Part shown: in pieces, positions 9,343 to 17,056 of the stretch | Position numbering within the stretch: position 1 is the first letter of the stretch | Layout of the letters: each line of letters opens with the position of its first letter | DNA from: Acanthopleuribacter pedis | GTDB lineage: Bacteria > Acidobacteriota > Holophagae > Acanthopleuribacterales > Acanthopleuribacteraceae | DNA length: 64,000 nt | Assembly: GCF_017377855.1 (NCBI RefSeq) | Contig: NZ_JAFREP010000017.1 | Span: forward strand, 62,001-126,000 | Direction of reading: 5' to 3' | Made by a program: the position numbers and the translations under genes | The notes under the pieces: model-generated | The model's input: only the letters and a program-made list of their open reading frames with translations | Database searches by the model: none | What the model was told of the DNA's origin: nothing

Positions 9343-10317
9343 ATGAAGGTTTTGGTAGTAGGCGGCGCCGGTTATATCGGCAGCCACGTGGTTCTCGATC
9401 TATTGCAAGCGGGCCATGCGGTAACCGTGTTCGACAACTTGAGCAGCGGTCTGGAGATCAACCTCTTCGAAGATGCGCATTTTGTGAAAGGCGACATCAT
9501 GTTCGGCCCGGAATTGGACGATACGTTGGCGGCTGGTTCCTTCGATGCGGTGGTTCACCTTGCCGCGCTAAAGGCGGCGGGTGATTCGATGGTTGAGCCC
9601 GAACGCTACGCCGAACACAACACGACCGGAACCTTGCGCCTAATTAACGCGGTGTGCAAACACGGTGTCGGCAAGTTTGTTTTTTCCTCGTCAGCGGCGG
9701 TATTTGGCGATCCGGTTTGCTTGCCGATGGATGAAAGTCACCCGCTCGTACCGACCAACTTCTACGGTTTTACCAAGTTGGAGACAGAGCGCTTCCTTAA
9801 ATGGTACAGCCAATTGCGCAACCTGCGTTTCGTTTCGCTGCGTTACTTTAACGCGGCCGGTTACGATGTAGCGGGACGGGTCAAAGGCTTGGAACAGAAC
9901 CCCAAAAACCTGATTCCCATTGTGATGGAAGTGGCGTGCGGTACCCGGGAGAAACTCACGATTTTCGGCGACGACTACGACACACCGGACGGCACCTGCA
10001 TTCGCGATTACATTCACGTGAACGATTTGGCCGCGGCCCATACGAAAGCGCTGGACTACATGGCACAAACCGACAGCGATTTAATTTGTAACCTCGGCAC
10101 CGGTACCGGTTACTCGGTTTTGGAAGTGGTAAAGGCGGCAGAGCGAATCCTCGGCAAATCGCTTAATTACAATATGGGTCCCCGACGCGCGGGTGATCCG
10201 GCCCACCTGGTGGCGGCAGCGGCGCTTGCCGGCGAAAAGCTGGATTGGACCGCCCGGCACAGTGATTTGGATACACTGCTGAAAACCTCTTGGTCAGCCT
10301 ACCATTCGAATAAGTAA
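9343..10317 (+). CDS. galE: UDP-glucose 4-epimerase
   Basis: A 324-residue extended short-chain dehydrogenase that interconverts UDP-glucose and UDP-galactose using bound NAD. Visible features are GGAGYIGSH at the N-terminus, SSSAAVFG around residue 115 with the catalytic serine, and YGFTK giving the YxxxK tyrosine and lysine. Also typical are RYFNAAG and DGTCIRDYIHVNDLA. The length is usual for GalE. A strong GGGAGAGG lies just before the ATG at 9343. It follows ugd and the S4 gene on the same strand. UDP-GlcNAc epimerase activity cannot be excluded from sequence alone. Confidence 0.92.
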   Translation: MKVLVVGGAGYIGSHVVLDLLQAGHAVTVFDNLSSGLEINLFEDAHFVKGDIMFGPELDDTLAAGSFDAVVHLAALKAAGDSMVEPERYAEHNTTGTLRLINAVCKHGVGKFVFSSSAAVFGDPVCLPMDESHPLVPTNFYGFTKLETERFLKWYSQLRNLRFVSLRYFNAAGYDVAGRVKGLEQNPKNLIPIVMEVACGTREKLTIFGDDYDTPDGTCIRDYIHVNDLAAAHTKALDYMAQTDSDLICNLGTGTGYSVLEVVKAAERILGKSLNYNMGPRRAGDPAHLVAAAALAGEKLDWTARHSDLDTLLKTSWSAYHSNK

Positions 10318-10876
10318 GATTTAGCCAAGAAGTCGGGATTTCTGACGAATGCCTCGTGCTTGGAGACCCTGCATGAGGAAAGCGGTACCTGTAAATTGGG
10401 GTTCCTTCCCTTCTGCCGGCAACATGAGATCGGTTGCCTTTGCACGGTCACGGCGTGTTCGCCTCGAGTGATCGTTCTGGTGATCGCTTCGTTGTGCTCG
10501 AGCGCCAGACTTGGCTCCAACCTGCATTTCTCACAAGTAATTCTGCTACGGGGCAACCCATGCGATTGCGCGAGGTCGGCCTTCCGCATTATTCGGTCCA
10601 GACACCTTCGCCTCGGTTGCTATACGGAAGGGTCGAACCCTCGGGTCGTCTCTCGGTCGTAAGCCTTGTGCTAACAACGGTTTTTGCATACTCGGCGCCA
10701 AACCTAGCGATGACGATGGGCCAAGATTTCTCTTGGTGTATCTACTGTGAATGTAGTACGTTAATGGGCGTACACTGGGTCTTTTTGACCAAAACCCTTT
10801 AACTATCCCTTCTTCCCGGTGGTTGCGCCTGCTCGAGCCGATCACCCGAATGACTTGTCCCTCAGGAGGATCTCAC
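10318..10876. other. 560-bp intergenic region, nothing recognised
   Basis: Overlapping short open frames occur on both strands but none shows a domain, a good ribosome site or biased composition. No clear terminator after galE is visible. Confidence 0.45.
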
Positions 10877-13800
10877 ATGATGGATGCCCTTTTTTCCTTC
10901 CTCCAGTCGCCCACGGCCGTGGCTGTTTCGGCCGGTTTGTTGGTGACTTTGCCTGTCGGCTTGGTGGTCACCTTGATTTTGGTTTGCTTGCTGCGGCTCC
11001 TGTCTCCCCGTCGAGCGGGCTGGCGCTACAGCCTCTGCCTCGGTGGGTTGTTGCTTATTGTGAGCAGCGCGCTGCTGATGTCCGCATGGCTGGTTGAATT
11101 TCCCGAGGGACCGCGACTGCTTCACGGTCAAATCCTTGCTGAAACCCATACCAAGCCGGCTGCCGACCTTCCCATCGGTATGCCTGTTGAGCCGGGCCGT
11201 CCCGTTCGGGAATCGGGTGTTCGGCCGGCCGCGGAACTTGGCGAATCACCTTCTCCCGAGATGTACACGTTTTCTCTACTAGCCTGGTTTCTTTGGTTTT
11301 CCCCTTGGATGACCGGTGCTTGGTTGTGTGGGGCGCTCTTTTTTACCTCTCGGTTCCTGATTGGTCTGTTAGCCGACCACCGCCTCGTTCAGGCGGCCCA
11401 TCCCTTGGAAGATCCCGAATTTCTGCAACAGATTCATGTGCTTGCCGAACGTGTTTGTTTAACCCATTTACCACGAGTGGTATGCAGTAATCTGGTAAGC
11501 AGTCCGGCCGTTCACGGTTGGTGGCGCTCCACCCTGCTGCTGCCGGTCTCTTTCGCGACGCGTTTTCCGCCGGACCAAATTGAGGTGATCCTCCTGCACG
11601 AGCTGGCCCACCTGCGCCGCCACGATTACTTGGTGAACCTGATCCAAATGCTGATCGACGCCCTGCTGTTTTTTAACCCGATGGTCTGGTGGCTCAACCG
11701 TCAAATCCGTTTGGAGCGGGAAGCCTGTTGCGATTTGGTTGCGTCGCAAGACTGTTCGGCGACCGCGCTTGCCCATGCCTTGTCTGATTTAGCCGGCGCC
11801 TTGAAACCGTCGCCAATGGCGGCGGCCCAGCGCTTGGGAGGCTTCCCGCGCGGGAGTTTGTTAAACCGCATCCAGCGTTTACTGCGCCCGGAAACCCGAC
11901 CCAAACTTCATTTGTCGCTTTATCAGTGTGCCTCGTTCCTGGGGAGTTGGGGCGTGGGTTTGCTGTTTTTGTTTTTCGTCAGCCGCCAGGCAGCGTTGCT
12001 GGCCCAGCCCTTTTGGACACCCGCCACCTATGAAGCAATTACGGCCCAACACGAAAAGCAACAGAGGTTTGGCAAAGGTGGGCAGGGCGTGCAGCCGGCT
12101 CGAATTCACGTGGTTGACCCGGAAGGTCGGACCTACGTCGTGGTGTTCCGAAAGAATGCACCTCGTGGGGTGAAGGCTCTGTCTGCCCGTATTCTCAGTG
12201 GCAATTCGGGGACGGATGGGTTTCATCTCGCGATGAAACGTCGCGTGGTACTGATGCCTTTGGCCGATGCGGCGGACTTGCCGGCACATTTCCTGACCAA
12301 TAGATCGCACTTTCCTCAGCATGATTTACTTTGGCTTTCGGTGCCGGGTTTTGCGCTGGCTGACATTGCTCTGAGTGATGCGGAACACGGTGGTCGGACA
12401 CTGACAATACCCTTAAAGCGGGCTGACCCGCTGGGCTTTCAGTTAACAGACGTTGCGGGTAAACCTTTGGCCGGCTCACCCGTCACCGTGGAGGTCTGGC
12501 TTTCCCCTGTGATCGAATCGCGAAAGAATTTGGTTGCGGCGCGTGATCGTCGTGCTTCTTTTATTCGCGGCGGCTTGTATCAAGCGAACGATAAAGGTTG
12601 GGTGACGCTAAACAAAGAGGTTTGCGAGGACGACCGCGGCAAATACCGGTTTTTTATCAGTGCGCCGGGCTATGAACCGAGGGTTCTGCAAGGTGACGCC
12701 TTGGATGGTGTTACCTTGGCGCTTAAGCGCCTGCGCAAGTTCGATGTGGTGTTGCGGGACGCTGACGGCCAAGTGATCCAAGATGGTTGGGTGCGGCCGA
12801 GAACGGTACGGATCGGGGAACAAAATGAACGGGATATTTGGTTGGAACCGGCGGTTGGGATGGGGAAAACCGATGCCTCCGGCCGCGGCCAGGTTTGGTT
12901 TCCCGCCGATGCACGGGAGATTGTGATTGAGGCCGGCGTCGGCCACCCGCTCCAGGTGGGGTATCCCTTCGATTCCGTTCCCGATCATCGCCTGGCGGTG
13001 GCCGTGGTTTCCCCTGATCATCAAGGACCGGTCACCTTGACCCTCAAAAAGTATGGTGCAGACATCGTGATCGAAAAGGGCGATGCCGATCTGAGCGACT
13101 TTTCGTCCTACAAATTGGGCATGGTCCAGGCGTTTTGGTCTCAAGAGGTTGCGAGCGAAACACGGTCTCTCGGTACTTGGAGCCGCATCTCATTGACGGA
13201 GGAAGCAGACCGATTTCACGGCCGGGTTGAAAGCGGCTTGCCCGGGATCTTGCTCCGTTTGCGGCACCCCTTGGGTGAGCAAATGGTGGAACCGGATGAA
13301 GATGGTGTTTACCGTCTGCACCTTTCCGCTCAAGCCGAAGCGGAAGCCAAGTTGTCCGTGCCGCTTCGCGAGGTAACCCTGCTGCTAGAAGTTGCGGAGG
13401 GCGCAGCACCGCCGGAGGGAACCTTGAGTGTGAGCTGGTCGGTGCCGAACAACAGCGAGGCGCTTGCTTGGAACCACCACAAAACACAAGGTTTTTGGCC
13501 GCGTAATCAGGTGCCCTTGTCACGATTCTATAATGGATTGCCGAAATTCAGATCTTCGGCGAGCTTGCAAGTTGCGGTACGTGACGGCCGCGCGGTGTTC
13601 CATGCGCCGTCCGGTGTTAAGGTTCGTACTCATGAAAGGGGTTTAATTGGTTACCGGACCGAAGGATCCGGGTTAGGGCGATTTCAGGTGCCCGAGGGAA
13701 CGGGACCGGTCACCTTGACTTTTACCGCGAAGCGGCGCGGTGTTGTTGCACTGAACACGCCGTTACCGGTTTGGATTAAAGAAGAATTGAGTTTGTCTTC

Positions 13801-14908
13801 GGGCAAATTGTTTGCCGAGGCGCGTTTTGTCCATCGCGATGAGCAAGGGTTCAAATGGGTAGAAGAGGACTTTACCATGCGGTCCGGGCGTACCTTGAAG
13901 ATTCCGATAGGGGCCGATTCGGTGTCGGTCCACAAGGGCGCGTTGCAGCTATCGGCCCACGTCCCGCTCGATAAAGAAATGCAGCTTTTTGTCCAGCTCA
14001 ATGGTGTTCTGTTGCTGTCGGAGCCATTTCGGGCAACCGTTTCCCGTCCGACCCCCGTGGTGCGCTTCGATTGGGCGCGGGCGTGGGCACAGACCGAGAT
14101 TGAAACCACCTATCAAGGCGAAGCCCTGTCTTTTTGGCCGAACGGCCACATCGAAGGCTGGCCGGCCAATACGTTTACCTTTGGGAGCGAAAACCTGGGA
14201 ACCCAGCGTTTAACCTATCCCAAGGGGTGGGAAAGCCACATACGGATCGGCGCCGCGGGACATGGATGGACCTTAAGCCACCGTCTGCTCTCTCGCACCA
14301 CGCAGAACCGGGATAATCGGCATTGGCTGTTTTACGGCAAACAGGTTCCCCTTGAACCGGATTTGCCTCGCCAAAACATGGAACTCGATCTTTGGCCTTT
14401 GCCCCGTGAAGGCGACATTGCGGCGATCGTTTGGAGAGACGTGGAAAAACGGATGTGGCAAATGGTGCTGTCCCAGCGGTATGAGGATGAAGAAGTGCTG
14501 TTAACACCGCTGTACCTGTCGGTTTTCATGATAGAAGAAGATGGGATTCCTGGGCGGGTTGATCGGAGCGTGCCGTTTCGGCTCTTGCTAAAAAAGTCGG
14601 ACCACATCATTAAAGGCCTTACCGAGTCACAACCGCTGCCGAGGCGTTTTGTGACCCCAAAAGACCGCCAAGCCTTTAATGCCGGGGAGAGAGTCGATGT
14701 AACCCTGGTAACCCTGCACTTGGATCAAGCGGAGGAATTGGTACCCAATATGCTGTGGCGTTTTGACGAAGAACCCTTGCGACTTGGCCGTGACCGGTTG
14801 AACGGTGCCATGGTGGCTTTGGATCCAGGGAAGCATCGCCTTGTTCCAAAGGCGCCTATTCCCGATACCGGCTTCCAATTCAGCAACACCTTTTGGGATA
14901 GAAATTAA
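10877..14908 (+). CDS. Giant M56 (BlaR1/MecR1-type) membrane metalloprotease with a long extracytoplasmic region
   Basis: 1343 residues, two to three times a normal BlaR1. Hydrophobic segments occur at about residues 12-40, 50-70, 130-160 and 350-375. The zinc motif HELAH is at residues 241-245 in LLHELAHLRRHDY, followed by the third-ligand region LEREACCDLVA. This is the M56 fold that in BlaR1 cleaves a repressor after ligand binding outside. After residue 375 comes about 970 residues of beta-rich sequence, including carboxypeptidase-regulatory-like stretches (QLTDVAGKPLAGSPVTVEV), without a penicillin-binding domain. AGGAGGA (10864-10870) fits the ATG at 10877, so I reject an upstream start at 10823. 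No BlaI-type repressor gene is next to it. Substrate and signal are unknown. Confidence 0.85.
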   Translation: MMDALFSFLQSPTAVAVSAGLLVTLPVGLVVTLILVCLLRLLSPRRAGWRYSLCLGGLLLIVSSALLMSAWLVEFPEGPRLLHGQILAETHTKPAADLPIGMPVEPGRPVRESGVRPAAELGESPSPEMYTFSLLAWFLWFSPWMTGAWLCGALFFTSRFLIGLLADHRLVQAAHPLEDPEFLQQIHVLAERVCLTHLPRVVCSNLVSSPAVHGWWRSTLLLPVSFATRFPPDQIEVILLHELAHLRRHDYLVNLIQMLIDALLFFNPMVWWLNRQIRLEREACCDLVASQDCSATALAHALSDLAGALKPSPMAAAQRLGGFPRGSLLNRIQRLLRPETRPKLHLSLYQCASFLGSWGVGLLFLFFVSRQAALLAQPFWTPATYEAITAQHEKQQRFGKGGQGVQPARIHVVDPEGRTYVVVFRKNAPRGVKALSARILSGNSGTDGFHLAMKRRVVLMPLADAADLPAHFLTNRSHFPQHDLLWLSVPGFALADIALSDAEHGGRTLTIPLKRADPLGFQLTDVAGKPLAGSPVTVEVWLSPVIESRKNLVAARDRRASFIRGGLYQANDKGWVTLNKEVCEDDRGKYRFFISAPGYEPRVLQGDALDGVTLALKRLRKFDVVLRDADGQVIQDGWVRPRTVRIGEQNERDIWLEPAVGMGKTDASGRGQVWFPADAREIVIEAGVGHPLQVGYPFDSVPDHRLAVAVVSPDHQGPVTLTLKKYGADIVIEKGDADLSDFSSYKLGMVQAFWSQEVASETRSLGTWSRISLTEEADRFHGRVESGLPGILLRLRHPLGEQMVEPDEDGVYRLHLSAQAEAEAKLSVPLREVTLLLEVAEGAAPPEGTLSVSWSVPNNSEALAWNHHKTQGFWPRNQVPLSRFYNGLPKFRSSASLQVAVRDGRAVFHAPSGVKVRTHERGLIGYRTEGSGLGRFQVPEGTGPVTLTFTAKRRGVVALNTPLPVWIKEELSLSSGKLFAEARFVHRDEQGFKWVEEDFTMRSGRTLKIPIGADSVSVHKGALQLSAHVPLDKEMQLFVQLNGVLLLSEPFRATVSRPTPVVRFDWARAWAQTEIETTYQGEALSFWPNGHIEGWPANTFTFGSENLGTQRLTYPKGWESHIRIGAAGHGWTLSHRLLSRTTQNRDNRHWLFYGKQVPLEPDLPRQNMELDLWPLPREGDIAAIVWRDVEKRMWQMVLSQRYEDEEVLLTPLYLSVFMIEEDGIPGRVDRSVPFRLLLKKSDHIIKGLTESQPLPRRFVTPKDRQAFNAGERVDVTLVTLHLDQAEELVPNMLWRFDEEPLRLGRDRLNGAMVALDPGKHRLVPKAPIPDTGFQFSNTFWDRN

Positions 14909-15258
14909 GGTCACCCGCTTCAGCCAGGTTCCCGATAACAAGCGTTTCGGCGGGCGTTTTATTAGCGAGAAAAATGTGGGCCGGCGCACTTATTGGGCGT
15001 CGGCCCGAATCTTTTTGGATTGCCGGCACACCTACGATCTAACCGCACGCGTGTGGTGTCCGTGCTTGCTTAAGATCATCCGTGCGGCGGCTTGTTGCCG
15101 TCGCCTTGCTTATCCGTATTTTTCACGTTCCAGCGTGAAGTCACGCCGCCCAACCTCCATTCCTATCACTAAATCAAAACGGAACCCTTGGCCCGTATTC
15201 TACTGACCCGTGTTCTACCACGGCCGGCCGAGGTGTGTCTGTTTCTTTGAGGTGTCCC
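14909..15258. other. 350-bp intergenic region, nothing recognised
   Basis: No gene, clear hairpin or repeat is visible between the M56 gene and the DJ-1 gene. Confidence 0.45.
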
Positions 15259-16719
15259 ATGTTCCCTACTCGTTTCACAACCGCTTTGTCGGTTCTGCTG
15301 GTGCTCGCCCAGCTTCATTTGCCACTACAGGCCCAATCAGAAACGCCTGATCCCGTGTTGTTGGTTGTCGCCAACCAAGACGTTTATTATCCCGACTATA
15401 TTCTGCCGCGCCAGGCCTTGGAGGCCGCCGGCTTCACCGTTACCGTGGCCGCCCCGCAAGCCGGGATCGCCACATCTCACGGCGCCGATCCCGATTTCCC
15501 CGTGGATGTGGCCCTGAGCGATGTCGAAGCCGCCTCGTTTTCCGGGGTGGTGTTGGTCGGTGGTTGGGGCGCCTCCGCGCTGCAATACCAATTCCCTGGC
15601 ACCTACCACAATCCGGCTTACAACGGTGATCCCACCGTCCAGGCCCAGCTCAACAGCTTGCTCAACGATTTTGACGATCAGGACAAAATGATCGGCTCCA
15701 TCTGTTACGGTATTTCGTTGCTCGCCTGGGCGCGCATCGACGGGGTGAGCCCCGTGGCCGGGCGGGACGTGGTTGGTTACTTCGGCAGCATCCCCCAATT
15801 CAGCCTCGAGGGAGAAAACTATTCCGTCCACACCAGTTGGCACGTGGCGCAAAACGGCGGTAACTTTCTCGCCGAGGGTTCCGTGGGTGATCCCACCACC
15901 TCCGCGGACGACGTCCTGGTTGATGGGAACTTGGTGTTTGGAGAAAGTTTTCGATGCGGTACCACCTTTGGCGAGGTATTCGCCGCCGAAATCCACGCCC
16001 GCTTTGTGCCGCCGACGCCGGAGCCGTTGCCCGTTTTGTTGGTGCTCGCCAACGACGGATTCTATTTTCAAGAGTACAACGACACCCGTATTGGGCTTGA
16101 GGCGCAAGGCCTTAGCGCGGTGGTCGCCGCCGGCGATGCTGATTGGTGCGTCCCGCATCCCGGCTCCGGCCAAGGGGCTGAGAGCGGTTGGATCCTTCCC
16201 GACCTCACCTTGGCCGAGGTCGATGTCGCCGACTATGCTGCTGTCGCGTTCATCGGCGGCTGGGGTTCGTCCCACTACCAGTACGCCTTTCCCGGAACCT
16301 ACAGCAATCCCTACTACGGCAACAACGATCACCGCGACCTTGCCAACCAAATCATCCAAACCTTTGTCGATGCGGACAAAATCATCAGCGCTATTTGCCA
16401 TGGTGTGGCGGTGTTGGCCTGGGCACGGGTCGAGGGTGCCAGCCCGCTGAACGGTAAAGACGTCGCCACCTATGCCTTGGGTGGTCCGGCCGGCCTTTAC
16501 GACGGCGTGTGGTACAGCAATTGGGAAGTTCCGTCCAGTTGGCACGTTACCGTGAACGGCGGCAACTATTTACCGAGCGGTTCCATTGGCGATCCCGGCA
16601 CCGTGGCAGACGATGTGATGGTTGATTTCGGCAACGGCATCCGCGTCATTACGGCTGAAAACTACGACACGGCTCTGGCATTCGGTCAAACCTTGGCGGC
16701 GGAGATTTTGGCCGAATAA
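15259..16719 (+). CDS. Secreted tandem DJ-1/PfpI-domain protein
   Basis: 486 residues: a signal peptide (about 1-26, ending LQAQS) and two DJ-1/PfpI domains (about 30-255 and 262-486). Each has the strand LLVVANQD/LLVLANDG, the shared FPGTY.NP.Y block, a nucleophile-elbow cysteine and the ending SSWHV..NGGN.L..GS.GDP. The cysteines are Cys149 in SICYG and Cys380 in AICHG. The second keeps the His that follows Cys in PfpI-type enzymes; the first has Tyr. The family includes glyoxalases, deglycases, chaperones and peptidases, nearly all cytosolic with one domain per chain, so export and duplication are unusual. GAGG at 15249-15252 supports this ATG over GTG at 15235. Confidence 0.85.
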   Translation: MFPTRFTTALSVLLVLAQLHLPLQAQSETPDPVLLVVANQDVYYPDYILPRQALEAAGFTVTVAAPQAGIATSHGADPDFPVDVALSDVEAASFSGVVLVGGWGASALQYQFPGTYHNPAYNGDPTVQAQLNSLLNDFDDQDKMIGSICYGISLLAWARIDGVSPVAGRDVVGYFGSIPQFSLEGENYSVHTSWHVAQNGGNFLAEGSVGDPTTSADDVLVDGNLVFGESFRCGTTFGEVFAAEIHARFVPPTPEPLPVLLVLANDGFYFQEYNDTRIGLEAQGLSAVVAAGDADWCVPHPGSGQGAESGWILPDLTLAEVDVADYAAVAFIGGWGSSHYQYAFPGTYSNPYYGNNDHRDLANQIIQTFVDADKIISAICHGVAVLAWARVEGASPLNGKDVATYALGGPAGLYDGVWYSNWEVPSSWHVTVNGGNYLPSGSIGDPGTVADDVMVDFGNGIRVITAENYDTALAFGQTLAAEILAE

Positions 16720-17056
16720 GCCGCGCCTCAAGTTCCTTGTCAAACCGGCAACCCCACCGGTTCCCTTCAGGCCCGCGCCCAAAACCCATTTTGCTCCATA
16801 GATTCCCTGAATGATTGCGGGAAAATCAGTGAGCAATTGGGATGGAAGGCGCGGGCCTTTCCTTGTCCAGAAATAGAAAAAAAAGAGACGCGCTTGGGAG
16901 ATAAGTATATAAAGCAGCCGTTTAGGAAAGACTGTCACCCCGTAGTCGCCGTAGCCGGTCACCCTGTAGCTGTCAACGCAAAGGTATAGACCAACTCGGA
17001 TGAAGGGTCTTAAAAGCAGTCTTTCAGGGGGACAAAGACAGACTGTCGTTGCAAAG
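16720..17056. other. Structured intergenic region between convergent genes
   Basis: Three structures are visible. Perfect 11-bp arms AGGCCCGCGCC (16769-16779) and GGCGCGGGCCT (16848-16858) enclose 68 nt that can fold further. A 12-bp word GTCACCCCGTAG (16934-16945) recurs as GTCACCCTGTAG (16958-16969). A TGTCTTTG/AGACAGACTG stretch at 17018-17048 resembles the REP-like repeat at 1755-1820 in reverse. No gene is present. Confidence 0.55.
16769..16858. terminator. Long stem-loop, candidate bidirectional transcript end
   Basis: Perfect 11-bp GC-rich arms separated by 68 nt containing a smaller hairpin (GATTCCC near 16801 and GGGAAAATC near 16820). It lies where the DJ-1 gene and the effector-like gene converge. 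It lacks a long T-run, so it might instead be a structured RNA or a REP-type element. Confidence 0.4.

Noticed and set aside
10823..10876. An earlier start for the M56 gene
   Set aside because: AGGAGGA is placed for ATG 10877, and the earlier part is not hydrophobic as expected.
15337..16545. A 402-codon minus-strand frame inside the DJ-1 gene
   Set aside because: Antisense shadow; the plus frame has two duplicated DJ-1 domains and a signal peptide.
16934..16969. A short CRISPR-like direct repeat
   Set aside because: Only two 12-bp copies with a 12-bp gap and no cas genes; not a CRISPR array.
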